From positions 186,001 to 250,000 of the forward strand of contig JAIXQR010000001.1 of NCBI GenBank assembly GCA_027485645.1: a stretch of DNA of 64,000 nucleotides, written 5' to 3'. The notes beneath the pieces are model-generated. The model saw only the letters and a list, made by a program, of their open reading frames with translations. It searched no databases and was not told the origin of the DNA. Below, one piece after another: positions 1 to 7,721 of this stretch (positions are counted from its first letter, which is position 1; each line of letters opens with the position of its first letter). Origin of the DNA: a bacterium (GTDB lineage: Bacteria; Armatimonadota; Fimbriimonadia; Fimbriimonadales; Fimbriimonadaceae). The position numbers and the translations under genes are program-made.

Positions 1-2691
1 TGGCCGAGCAAATACAGCAAGCACACCGTGCGTGAGAGCGGTTGGAAGGGCGGAAAGGGCGACGTTCTGCGCGAGCTTTCGGAGGCTTGTAAAGAGTACG
101 GCCTGAAACTTGGGGTTTATCTTTCGCCTTGGGACCGAAATCATCCGGCTTACGGAACTCCGGAATACAACCAGATCTTTGCGAACACACTCACCGAGGT
201 TTTGACCCAATATGGTCCGGTCTTTGAAGTTTGGTTTGACGGAGCAAATGGCGAGGGGCCGAACGGAAAGAAGCAGGTTTACGACTGGAAATTATTCGTA
301 AGCACCGTTCGGAAGCATCAACCGAACGCGGTGATCTTCAGCGACGCCGGGCCAGATATTCGCTGGGTGGGCAATGAGGACGGAATTGCTTCTGAGACGA
401 ACTGGACGACTTTAAAGGCGGATGAGCTAACACCGGGGACTTCGCGTTACAAGGAGCTCCCGGTTGGGCATCCGGATGGGAAGTTTTATGTTCCTGCCGA
501 ATGCGATGTCTCCATTCGGCCAGGTTGGTTCTATCACCCAGAGCAGGATGACAAGGTTCGGTCGCCGCAGAACCTGTTCGATCTCTACGAGAAGTCGGTG
601 GGTCGGGGCGGAAACTTGCTGCTGAACTTGCCGGTCGACCGGCGTGGTTTGGTGCATGAGAACGACGAGAAATCGCTGCTCGGATGGCGCAAGCTGTTGA
701 ACGAAACCTACGGAAAGAAGGGCTCAAGCGGCTCTCTGAAGCGGGCGTTTCAGTCGACCAAGGTTGCGGTGACCAAGCCGTTTGACCGGGTGGTGATTCA
801 GGAAGACCTGCGGAACGGGCAGAAGGTGGAAGAGTTCTCTATCAATGTTCGGCGCGGGAAGGAGTGGTCTCGGCTTGCCCAAGGCACCACGATTGGGCCG
901 AAGCGGATCATCACCGTTCCGCCAACTACGGCGGAAGAGATTGAGGTTTATCACTACGGCCGAGAGGGGTCTCGGCTGAATTCGCTCTCAGTGCATGCGA
1001 CGCCGGGGCTGAAGAAGCAGGTGATTGAGAGCCAGGCCGAAAAGGATCGGCGCATGGCCTGGTGGCGCGAGGCGCGGTTTGGGATGTTCATCCACTGGGG
1101 GCTTTATGCGCAGCCGGCGGGTGAGTGGCGCGGCAAGAACTACGGCGGAGCGAGCGAGTGGCTGATGAACACGGCGCGGATTCCGGCGGCGGATTGGGCG
1201 CCTTTGCGGGATACGTTTAACCCGGTGAAGTACGACCCGAAGGCTTGGGTCGCCACCGCGAAGGCGGCGGGGATGAAGTACATCGTCATCACCAGCAAAC
1301 ACCACGAAGGGTTTGCCCTTTGGCCAAGTAAGCAAGGGACCTTTAACGTTGGCAACACGCCGTACCGAAAGGATTTGCTGAAGCCGCTGGCGGAAGAGTG
1401 CCGCAAGGCGGGCATTAAGCTCGGCTTCTACCATTCGATTCTTGACTGGCAGCATCCCGACTACGCGCCCCGCGTTTCTTGGGATTTGCGGCCGGAGGTT
1501 AAGACCAACTACGCCCGGTACGTGAAGTACATGAAGGCTCAGTTGAAGGAACTGTTGACGGAGTACGGCGACGTTGCGGTGCTTTGGTTTGATGGCGAGT
1601 GGGACGGCACTTGGACCCACGATGATGGGCTGGACCTTTACAAGTACGTTCGCGGTTTGCAGCCGAACATCATTGTCAACAACCGCGTGGACAAGGGCCG
1701 GAACGGGATGCAGGGCTTCAACGCGGCGGGCTCGTTTGCCGGAGATTTCGGCACTCCAGAGCAGGAGATTCCGGGGAATGGACTGCCGGGCGTCGATTGG
1801 GAGAGCTGCATGACGATGAACGGTTCTTGGGGCTTCCATGCGAAGGATGAGAACTGGAAATCGACGGAGACGCTGATTCGGAACCTGATCGATTGCGCAT
1901 CGAAGGGCGGCAACTACTTGCTAAACGTCGGTCCGACGGGGCTGGGCGAGATTCCGCCGGCTTCGGTGGATCGGCTGCTGGGCGTCGGGGCTTGGCTGAA
2001 GCTGAACGGCTCGGCGGTTTATGGAACGACGGCGGGGCCGTATGTTCGAGCGCCGAAGTGGGGGCGAATGACGCGGAAGGGCAACACTCTGTTTGCTCAC
2101 GTGTTTGAGGGTTCGACCGAGGTCGTTCTCTCGGGGCTTCGGGCGGATATTCGGTCGGCGAAGCTGGTTTCGACGGGGGCTTCGGTTTCGGTCTCGAAGC
2201 GCGATGGCGAATGGGTGATGTCGGTTCCGGCGGGCTCTGGGGTTCGGGTTGTGGCGCTTTCCATTGCCGGTGATGTTCGCGTTGAGACTCCATGGGCTGG
2301 CCAGGCGGCGGATGGTTCGGTGGCCTTCTCGGCTTCGGATGCAGTGCCTACCGGCCGGATTAGCTACGAGGCGGATAAGGACGCGCTGGGCTTTTGGACC
2401 GATGCGGAGGACTCGGTTACGTGGGAGTTCAACGTGACCCGGACGGGGACTTACCGGCTTTCGCTTTCGTATGCTTGCGAGCCTAGCTTTGCCGGCAGTG
2501 TCGTCGAGGTTCAGGTGGGCGGCGAGACGAAGTCGTTCACGGTGAAATCGACCGGGAGTTGGTCGACGTTCGAGACGGTCGACCTCGGCGAGGTTTCGCT
2601 GGTGACGACGGGCCGGGCAACGGTCCGGGTCAAGGCGAAGTCGATGCCGAACGGGGCGGTGATGAATCTGCGGTCGGTGAAGCTGGGATAG
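1..2691 (+). CDS. Tandem GH29 alpha-L-fucosidase, 5' end outside window
   Basis: The frame is open from base 1, so the N-terminus lies upstream of the window. Two GH29 catalytic domains follow each other. The first is already inside its barrel (LWPSK-like start) and has the nucleophile motif VWFDGA, Asp near residue 71 counted from a GTG at 28. The second begins near residue 340 with RRMAWWREARFGMFIHWG, includes SKHHEGFALWPSK, and carries LWFDGEWDG with nucleophile Asp near 522. The last 150 residues or so look like a beta-sandwich carbohydrate-binding module. GH29 enzymes remove alpha-L-fucose from glycans by a retaining mechanism. A protein with two complete-looking GH29 domains is unusual, as most have one. 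It is probably secreted, but the signal peptide cannot be seen. Family call secure; substrate not determined. Confidence 0.93.
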   Translation, partial: WPSKYSKHTVRESGWKGGKGDVLRELSEACKEYGLKLGVYLSPWDRNHPAYGTPEYNQIFANTLTEVLTQYGPVFEVWFDGANGEGPNGKKQVYDWKLFVSTVRKHQPNAVIFSDAGPDIRWVGNEDGIASETNWTTLKADELTPGTSRYKELPVGHPDGKFYVPAECDVSIRPGWFYHPEQDDKVRSPQNLFDLYEKSVGRGGNLLLNLPVDRRGLVHENDEKSLLGWRKLLNETYGKKGSSGSLKRAFQSTKVAVTKPFDRVVIQEDLRNGQKVEEFSINVRRGKEWSRLAQGTTIGPKRIITVPPTTAEEIEVYHYGREGSRLNSLSVHATPGLKKQVIESQAEKDRRMAWWREARFGMFIHWGLYAQPAGEWRGKNYGGASEWLMNTARIPAADWAPLRDTFNPVKYDPKAWVATAKAAGMKYIVITSKHHEGFALWPSKQGTFNVGNTPYRKDLLKPLAEECRKAGIKLGFYHSILDWQHPDYAPRVSWDLRPEVKTNYARYVKYMKAQLKELLTEYGDVAVLWFDGEWDGTWTHDDGLDLYKYVRGLQPNIIVNNRVDKGRNGMQGFNAAGSFAGDFGTPEQEIPGNGLPGVDWESCMTMNGSWGFHAKDENWKSTETLIRNLIDCASKGGNYLLNVGPTGLGEIPPASVDRLLGVGAWLKLNGSAVYGTTAGPYVRAPKWGRMTRKGNTLFAHVFEGSTEVVLSGLRADIRSAKLVSTGASVSVSKRDGEWVMSVPAGSGVRVVALSIAGDVRVETPWAGQAADGSVAFSASDAVPTGRISYEADKDALGFWTDAEDSVTWEFNVTRTGTYRLSLSYACEPSFAGSVVEVQVGGETKSFTVKSTGSWSTFETVDLGEVSLVTTGRATVRVKAKSMPNGAVMNLRSVKLG

Positions 2692-3029
2692 TTCGTGTTC
2701 GGGTTTGTTCGGATTTGTTCGGGGGTTCGGATTTGTTTTTCGGACAGCGCTCTGGCGGCGGAAAATTTATTTATAAATGCTCCCGCCTTAGGCTGGAAAT
2801 GTAAATTTTCGTTGTCGAAGCGCTTCGGTTGGCTTTGCATGGAATTTGGTTCCTATAGCTAACAGGCGTTTCGGGACGGAAAAGTAAATCAGGTGTTTGA
2901 AGGGAGCTTCGTGTTTTTAGGGCACGGGTTTTGGCTGGGTTCCGGGTTGCGTCTGTGCGAACTCACTCGGGACGAGTGAGCTACGGGACTGGACCGGAAT
3001 GGTGTATTTCGTGAGTAGAGAGGAAAAAA
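2692..3029. other. Intergenic region with repeats, no gene seen
   Basis: The first 50 bases after the fucosidase stop are G/T-rich and repeat a TTGTTCGG-like word several times. An A/T-rich patch follows around 2760-2815. The right end holds copy 1 of the 70-bp palindromic repeat (2921-2989). The GTG and ribosome binding site of the next gene lie at the very end. I see no convincing gene. Confidence 0.6.
2921..2989. repeat. REP-like palindromic repeat, copy 1
   Basis: Nearly the same 70 bases recur in the same orientation at 4801-4870, about 88 percent identical by eye. The core is a perfect inverted repeat CTCACTCG-GGA-CGAGTGAG at 2962-2980. The pair brackets the three-gene cluster at 3030-4587. 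It is unrelated in sequence to the repeats at 58.9-61.5 kb. Confidence 0.8.
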
Positions 3030-3485
3030 GTGGAACGGGAAGAATTTGATCTAAAGTGCGCGAGTTTGGGTGACGAAGCGTTGGTGTACTGGCTACAGGA
3101 ATACACCATGGACGAGGACTTGATTGATGTGATTCCTTACGCGGACGCTGAGATCAAGAACGGTGGACTGTTCCAGTACTACGGGAACGGATCATTTGAT
3201 GCAGCGCAGCATATTAAGTTCCTAGAGCTGATTGGTGCGAATGAGCATGCAGAGATTATTCGAGAGAGTCTGACAAGGTTCCCGGACGGAATTCAGCCGA
3301 TACGAACTGACGAAGATCCAGATGAGCATCACGATGCCGTTGCGGGTTTGATCGGCGGAACGAAGGCCTTTTACGACTTGGACGATCGGTATTTTGCATT
3401 GCCAGAAACGCTCGAAGAATCGATTCAGCGCTACGTTCGACTGCACTTGGATTTCTACTTTGAAGAGTATTTCAAGGACGAGTAG
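3030..3485 (+). CDS. DMP19/DUF4375-like protein
   Basis: 151 residues with a GTG start preceded by an A/G-rich ribosome binding stretch. The signature NGGLFQYYGNGS at about residues 43-54, followed by a helical region around IGANEHAEIIRESL and FPDG, matches the DMP19/DUF4375 family. The best known member, Neisseria DMP19, is an acidic DNA mimic that sequesters a transcription factor. Similar domains also occur among small immunity-type proteins. The protein is acidic, which fits. It heads a cluster with an ankyrin protein 11 bases downstream. Family assignment is moderately sure; the function here is not known. Confidence 0.7.
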   Translation: MEREEFDLKCASLGDEALVYWLQEYTMDEDLIDVIPYADAEIKNGGLFQYYGNGSFDAAQHIKFLELIGANEHAEIIRESLTRFPDGIQPIRTDEDPDEHHDAVAGLIGGTKAFYDLDDRYFALPETLEESIQRYVRLHLDFYFEEYFKDE

Positions 3486-3496
3486 AGTAACCAGGA

Positions 3497-4087
3497 ATGC
3501 AGAAAGTCAAGGTTGAGAACTCGGTCTTCTTTGATCGGTTTGACAAGCTACTCCGGGCTCGGTCCGAGGTGGTACGCGCGAAGTATCTGAAGGCGCTGTC
3601 CAATCCGGTCCTAGTCAATGCGGAAGGTGGGCGGACGATTTTGCATGCGGCGGCGACTTTTGGGGACTACGGGCTCGTTTATGATCTTCTGGAGTACGGC
3701 CATCCCGTGTCTGTGGTGGACTTCAGACGCTCGACGAGTCTTCACTATGCCGCCACAAGGGAATCTGAATCGCCTGAAATGGCCGCACTGCTGGTTGAGC
3801 GCGGGATTGATCCGAATGTTAAGGACCGGTACGGGTGGACTCCGATTCACCAGGCGGCACACGCGCTGAGCCTCGGAACGGTCGGCGTGCTCCTAGCGCT
3901 TGGATCGCGGATAGACGAGGAGGATCGGAACGGGTACTTGCCGATCGATCATTGCCGGTGTCAGTTCGAAACCGAGGACCAATGGAAGGTTTGGGAGCCG
4001 GCGTTTGGGCCGTTGTTGGGCACTCCTCGGTTTACATCGTATGGTGTGCCGGTTGTGGAAGGTCCAGGCATGGTGCAGCAGTCATGA
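3497..4087 (+). CDS. Ankyrin-repeat protein
   Basis: 196 residues. Three or four ankyrin repeats span about residues 38-150, seen as GGRTILHAAA, RSTSLHYAA, YGWTPIHQAAH and NGYLPIDHC. No signal peptide or membrane segment is visible, so it is probably cytoplasmic and works through protein-protein contacts. It starts 11 bases after the DMP19-like gene, and its stop overlaps the next ATG (ATGA at 4084-4087), so the three genes probably form one transcript with coupled translation. Ankyrin proteins in such small cassettes are sometimes immunity or regulatory proteins, but nothing here shows which. Confidence 0.8.
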   Translation: MQKVKVENSVFFDRFDKLLRARSEVVRAKYLKALSNPVLVNAEGGRTILHAAATFGDYGLVYDLLEYGHPVSVVDFRRSTSLHYAATRESESPEMAALLVERGIDPNVKDRYGWTPIHQAAHALSLGTVGVLLALGSRIDEEDRNGYLPIDHCRCQFETEDQWKVWEPAFGPLLGTPRFTSYGVPVVEGPGMVQQS

Positions 4088-4587
4088 ACATCACCCGGAA
4101 TGACTTTGAGGGTCCAGTCTTCAAGGCTTTCCAGTCCAAGTACGGCGAGATGTATGATTGCGATGACTTCTGTATCTTCTGGCCAGAGCATTCGTCGGTG
4201 CGGGAGATTGCGGTCAGAACGGCTGCCTTCGTCGGCCCGGCCCCTACGGTGTTTCTCTACGAAACGCTGGTCTGGGAAAGCTCGCGCAAGCATGATCTAG
4301 AGAAGATTGTTACGGACCGATGCCCGGAGTTGGGTGGTTTGACGGACGGGTACGTGATTGAGTTTGAAGATAGCCCGACCGATCTTGTCATCGATTTTCT
4401 GCAGTTTGCGATGGCATCGGTGCACGCGATTTTGGTTGATAGTCAGGACAAGACCCGTACCTTGGTTGCCACGGGCGATGAGGGCATTTTCGCTCGGGCG
4501 GGAGAGGGAGACGTGGACGGTTGGAATCAGATTCGGGAGTTGATGGAGTTGCTTCAGAAGGTCTGGCAGGAAAAGCGCGGAGAGTAG
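4084..4587 (+). CDS. Hypothetical protein coupled to ankyrin gene
   Basis: 167 residues starting at the ATG that overlaps the ankyrin stop codon. An open frame extends further upstream, but it lies inside the ankyrin gene, and the ATGA junction is the natural start. No transmembrane segment or known catalytic motif is apparent. The protein is soluble and acidic, with patches such as DCDDFCIFWPEHSS and FVGPAPTVFLYETL. I do not recognise a family. Context suggests a partner of the ankyrin and DMP19-like proteins. Confidence 0.75.
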   Translation: MNITRNDFEGPVFKAFQSKYGEMYDCDDFCIFWPEHSSVREIAVRTAAFVGPAPTVFLYETLVWESSRKHDLEKIVTDRCPELGGLTDGYVIEFEDSPTDLVIDFLQFAMASVHAILVDSQDKTRTLVATGDEGIFARAGEGDVDGWNQIRELMELLQKVWQEKRGE

Positions 4588-4623
4588 CGTTTGTCCGGAT
4601 TAGGATTCCGGTTTGGCTGTGAT

Positions 4624-4731
4624 ATGAAGAACAAGGACGTTAAAGGGTTTTTGGTAGTAGTGCTGCTCTTTGTTCTGTTGTCGGTGTTTATTGGTTGGCA
4701 CTTGGATGAGGTTTTAGGGGCAAATTTTTGA
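4624..4731 (+). CDS. Possible small membrane peptide
   Basis: A 35-residue frame begins MKNKDVKGF and runs into one hydrophobic helix (VVVLLFVLLSVFIGW), then a short polar tail. It lies 36 bases after the preceding gene on the same strand. The start lacks a clear ribosome binding site, so it may be chance. The charged head followed by one clean membrane helix is why it is listed. Confidence 0.35.
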   Translation: MKNKDVKGFLVVVLLFVLLSVFIGWHLDEVLGANF

Positions 4732-4800
4732 GGCTCCGAATCTCTGATGTGTTCGGTGACTCGTAGCGTGGGCGTCCCGCCTGCGTTCGGAAAGTTGTAG

Positions 4801-4870
4801 GGAACGGGATTTGGCTGGGTTGGCGGGTTGCGGCTATGCGAACTCACTCGGGACGAGTGAGCTACGAGAC
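4801..4870. repeat. REP-like palindromic repeat, copy 2
   Basis: Second copy of the element at 2921-2989. The perfect stem CTCACTCG-GGA-CGAGTGAG is at 4843-4861. Both copies are in direct orientation around the DMP19/ankyrin cluster. Confidence 0.8.
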
Positions 4871-5009
4871 GAAAGGCGTTCGGGCTTGTTCGGGAATTCG
4901 GGTTTGATGTTGGGATTTCACTCGGCAAATTGACCGGACCTGCCTTACAATGCTTAGATGGTCCGTGTTCTCAGTCTGAGCGACAGAAGCTGATCCAGGG
5001 TCAAGTTAT

Positions 5010-5534
5010 ATGGTGCGGAAAATTCTCATTGGTCTCGGAATACTGGCTGCCGTTGTTCTTGTGATTTTCCTTGAAGTTGATCTGCATAAACGAGAGGTGT
5101 TTAAGACCGTGCGGCAATTTGATGCGAACTACTCGCTAGATGTCAAAGGCAACAAGCATGTTGCGATGATTCTTACTGAGTTTATTCCTGTTGCTCTGAA
5201 CGAGATACCTAGCTTACAAAAGAAGGGAGTGTACTGCTATTGCGTTGATACCTCGGCAATGGAACCCGAATTGGCTTACGTTCACCCGTATGCGGATCCA
5301 GATACACTTTTTTGGGGAAGCAAGGATCGCACGAAAATCAAGTGTGTTCGGTTTGGAGAGCAGACGGCGGTTGACCAGTTTTCCGTTCCGAAAAACTACT
5401 CCGGCCGAGTGCTTCTTGAGGAGAAGGAGAACTTCTTTCGAATTGAATACTATGGATGGACCCACTGGCACTTTAGCTGGTGGTTCTTGGACGGTGAGCT
5501 CCTATTTATGATGAAGGAGTATTTCGACCATTGA
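5010..5534 (+). CDS. Membrane-anchored hypothetical protein
   Basis: 174 residues. One hydrophobic helix at about 4-23 (KILIGLGILAAVVLVIFLEV) anchors or exports it. The rest is a soluble domain with aromatic patches (GWTHWHFSWWF near the C-terminus) and a Cys pair in YCYCVD. No family recognised. The gene stands 36 bases before another small exported protein, and the two may be co-transcribed. Confidence 0.75.
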   Translation: MVRKILIGLGILAAVVLVIFLEVDLHKREVFKTVRQFDANYSLDVKGNKHVAMILTEFIPVALNEIPSLQKKGVYCYCVDTSAMEPELAYVHPYADPDTLFWGSKDRTKIKCVRFGEQTAVDQFSVPKNYSGRVLLEEKENFFRIEYYGWTHWHFSWWFLDGELLFMMKEYFDH

Positions 5535-5570
5535 GTGTCTCTGCCGCGCAATATCGATTCTCGAATATAA

Positions 5571-6089
5571 ATGGTAACAGCATGTTTGATTTGCATATTG
5601 ACCCTCGCTGGTGGGCCGAAACTGGTGTCTTCTCGAATCCCCCAAGTTGGGTTGGTGCAAGGTTCGATTTCACTACCTGCGGATCTGAAAATTCTATTCG
5701 GTACTTCTTCCGATGCCACGTCAAAGAAGATTCCCTTAGTCATTCTGCTGTCCAATGAAAGTGCCACCGAGCCGGTTACTTTTCTAGATCGGGACTTTCG
5801 CCGTTGGAAAGTGGAGGTTATCTTTGTTGACAAAAGCGGCAAGAGAATCTGGTCGGAGAATGATCGAATGATCGATCAGAGTCCATGGGGCGCCACGGCG
5901 CGTCCGAAAGAAATCACGCTGGACCCGTTCAGGGTGTTTGGCTATCGGGACGTGTTCGACTTCCAGAAGCCACTTACGATTGCGTATGCGACGGCTCGCG
6001 TAACCATTGAAGTGAATCGACCCAATCAAAACCCGCAGATTGTTCGACTCGTTTCGGAGAAGGTGAAAGTCTGGCCAAGACCACGATAA
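5571..6089 (+). CDS. Exported hypothetical protein
   Basis: 172 residues. The N-terminus (MVTACLICILTLAGG) is a short signal-like stretch, with a Cys that could be a lipobox or simply part of the hydrophobic core. The rest looks like a beta-sandwich, with alternating hydrophobic strands such as KIPLVILLSNESA, WKVEVIFVDKSG and ARVTIEVN. That resembles domains describing relative hydration or reference values in other secreted proteins, but no family is certain. It probably pairs with the preceding membrane protein. Confidence 0.7.
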   Translation: MVTACLICILTLAGGPKLVSSRIPQVGLVQGSISLPADLKILFGTSSDATSKKIPLVILLSNESATEPVTFLDRDFRRWKVEVIFVDKSGKRIWSENDRMIDQSPWGATARPKEITLDPFRVFGYRDVFDFQKPLTIAYATARVTIEVNRPNQNPQIVRLVSEKVKVWPRPR

Positions 6090-6169
6090 GGGCAGTCTCG
6101 CCTCCATTTTTTCAGGTTGTGCGTCTTCGACTTTGAGTGCGCATGAACACTTCGGCTCTCCACCCCCAA

Positions 6170-6203
6170 CCCCCTCCTCTCGTTGGGAAACGAAAGGAGG
6201 GGG
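6170..6203. repeat. Strong hairpin, probable dispersed element
   Basis: CCCCCTCCT at 6170-6178 pairs with AGGAGGGGG at 6195-6203, with an inner TCGTT/AACGA stem around GGGA. It lies between two genes on the same strand and lacks a T-tract, so it looks more like an interspersed C-rich/G-rich hairpin repeat than a terminator. Confidence 0.55.
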
Positions 6204-6302
6204 CTCGCGCGTCCTCATCCGTGCCCCCTCTTCATCGGAATGGAGAGCGGGTTCGGGCGGTCCATCTTGCTTATCGCCAATGGGATTGTGCACCGGTGCG
6301 CT

Positions 6303-7352
6303 ATGCTTCGGCAAATGATCGCCGCTGCTCTTGCGCTCGGATCTATTGCCATGCAGACCCTATACATTGGAACGTACACCGGCCCAGAAGGGAGTAAGGG
6401 GATTTATCGCGTCGAGTTTGACTCGAGTTCTGGCCAGCTTTCGGCGCCGGAGTTGGCGGCAGAGGTGGCGAACCCGAGCTATCTGGCGCGGCACGGTGAC
6501 CGACTTTTTTCGGTAACGGAATGGGGCGGGGCGGCGGACTTGTTGGAGTTTCGAATTGCGGCGGACGGTCGGCTTGATCCGAAGACGGCTCAGCCAGCGG
6601 GCGGGGGTGGACCATGCCATATCGGCATCGATCCTGCGGGCAAATTCGCGGCGGTCTCGGCGTATGGTGGGGGCACAGTAACGCTGCTGGACTTAGCCGA
6701 GCCGAAGGTGATTTGGAAATTCCAAAACGAAGGTAAGGGCCCGAACGCGCAGCGCCAAGAGCGGCCGCACATGCACTTTGCGACGTTCTCGGCAGACGGC
6801 AAGCACCTTTACGCCTGTGACCTTGGGACCGATGAGGTTTTGAAGTTTGAGGTCGGGAGTTCGACGCCGAAGCGGTTCAAGATTCCGGCCGGCGGCGGGC
6901 CGCGGCACTTGGCGATTCATCCGGGAGACAAGTTCGTTTTTGTCGGTAACGAGATGACGAGCGCAGTGACGACTTTCCGGCGCGATGCGGCGGGCGACTT
7001 GACCCAGCTGGGGACGGTCAGCACGCTGCCGGAGTCGTTTGAGGGCAATTCGACTGCGGCGGTCAAGCTGCATCCGAACGGGAAGTGGCTGTACGTTTCG
7101 AACCGTGGGCACAACAGCGTCGCAGTGTTTTCGATCGCCGAGGACGGCACGTTGAAGCTACGGCAGGCGAAGCGGCTGGACCTGAAGACGCCACGCGACT
7201 TTTCCCTGGATTCTTCGGGCAAGTGGATTTTGGTGGCGGGGCAGGACAGCGGCGAACTCGTGAGCTACCGGCTAGATCCGGCGACCGGCGAGGTCGGGGC
7301 GGCGGTCGGTCGGGCGAACATTTCGAGGCCGGTTTGTGTTTTGGTTCAATAA
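6303..7352 (+). CDS. Lactonase-family beta-propeller protein
   Basis: 349 residues from the ATG at 6303. A longer open frame reaches upstream but crosses the hairpin element and reads unlike a protein, whereas MLRQMIAAALALGSIAMQ is a plausible signal peptide. The body has YIGTYTGPEGSKGIYR, NPSYLARHGDRL, GGGPCHIGIDPAG, GGGPRHLAIHPGDKF and KWLYVSNRGHNSVAVF. That is the repeat pattern of seven-bladed 6-phosphogluconolactonase/YbhE-like propellers (PF10282). Exported members are usually of unknown substrate rather than true pentose-phosphate enzymes. Family sure, activity unproven. Confidence 0.88.
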   Translation: MLRQMIAAALALGSIAMQTLYIGTYTGPEGSKGIYRVEFDSSSGQLSAPELAAEVANPSYLARHGDRLFSVTEWGGAADLLEFRIAADGRLDPKTAQPAGGGGPCHIGIDPAGKFAAVSAYGGGTVTLLDLAEPKVIWKFQNEGKGPNAQRQERPHMHFATFSADGKHLYACDLGTDEVLKFEVGSSTPKRFKIPAGGGPRHLAIHPGDKFVFVGNEMTSAVTTFRRDAAGDLTQLGTVSTLPESFEGNSTAAVKLHPNGKWLYVSNRGHNSVAVFSIAEDGTLKLRQAKRLDLKTPRDFSLDSSGKWILVAGQDSGELVSYRLDPATGEVGAAVGRANISRPVCVLVQ

Positions 7353-7677
7353 ACGGAAAGAGCGCGACCGGCTATTGAACCAGGAGTTCGGCCTTGAGAA
7401 GCTAGAGCGGCTAAGAACGGGCGAGATCACCGAAATCGTGATCGGCCTGAACGATTGGTTCACCACGGACGAATGGTGGATTGAAGTTACGGTTAACGGA
7501 ACGAAGCTCTTCTTTGGGGAAGATCAGGATCGCGAAGCTTTTCAGCCAGCCCTGAGTTTTGTTCGAGAGCAATTTCCCGATTTGGTGCCCGTGATCACCG
7601 AAGAGTGGAAGGAACCGTTCCGGGTGTTCTCGAAGGTGATCTACTCGTCTGAGGCAGGAACCACGCCGATCCTATGA
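7336..7677 (+). CDS. Small hypothetical protein overlapping lactonase end
   Basis: 113 residues. The GTG start lies inside the last 17 bases of the lactonase gene, suggesting coupled translation. It is rich in aromatic and acidic residues (LNDWFTTDEWWIEV), with no signal peptide and no membrane helix. I do not recognise a family. It is followed by a strong hairpin that separates it from the convergent gene. Confidence 0.65.
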   Translation: MFWFNKRKERDRLLNQEFGLEKLERLRTGEITEIVIGLNDWFTTDEWWIEVTVNGTKLFFGEDQDREAFQPALSFVREQFPDLVPVITEEWKEPFRVFSKVIYSSEAGTTPIL

Positions 7678-7683
7678 GGGTTT

Positions 7684-7713
7684 GTGTCCCTTCCCACGGG
7701 CGGGAAGGGACAC
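7684..7713. terminator. Hairpin between convergent genes
   Basis: GTGTCCCTTCCC at 7684-7695 pairs perfectly with GGGAAGGGACAC at 7702-7713 around a 6-base loop. There is no clear T-tract on either side, so termination is inferred from its place between convergent stops. Confidence 0.6.
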
Positions 7714-7721
7714 TTCATGTG

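Larger units (their letters stand above)
4588..5009. other. Intergenic region, second REP copy and a tiny ORF
   Basis: This stretch holds a possible 35-residue membrane peptide gene (4624-4731) and copy 2 of the palindromic repeat (4801-4870). Right of the repeat is a TTCGGG-rich patch resembling the one after the fucosidase gene. No RNA gene was recognised. Confidence 0.55.

Noticed and set aside
988-1839. A 283-codon open frame opposite the fucosidase gene
   Set aside because: Arginine-, proline- and leucine-rich translation with no motif; typical shadow in GC-rich coding sequence. The plus strand encodes an intact GH29 domain.
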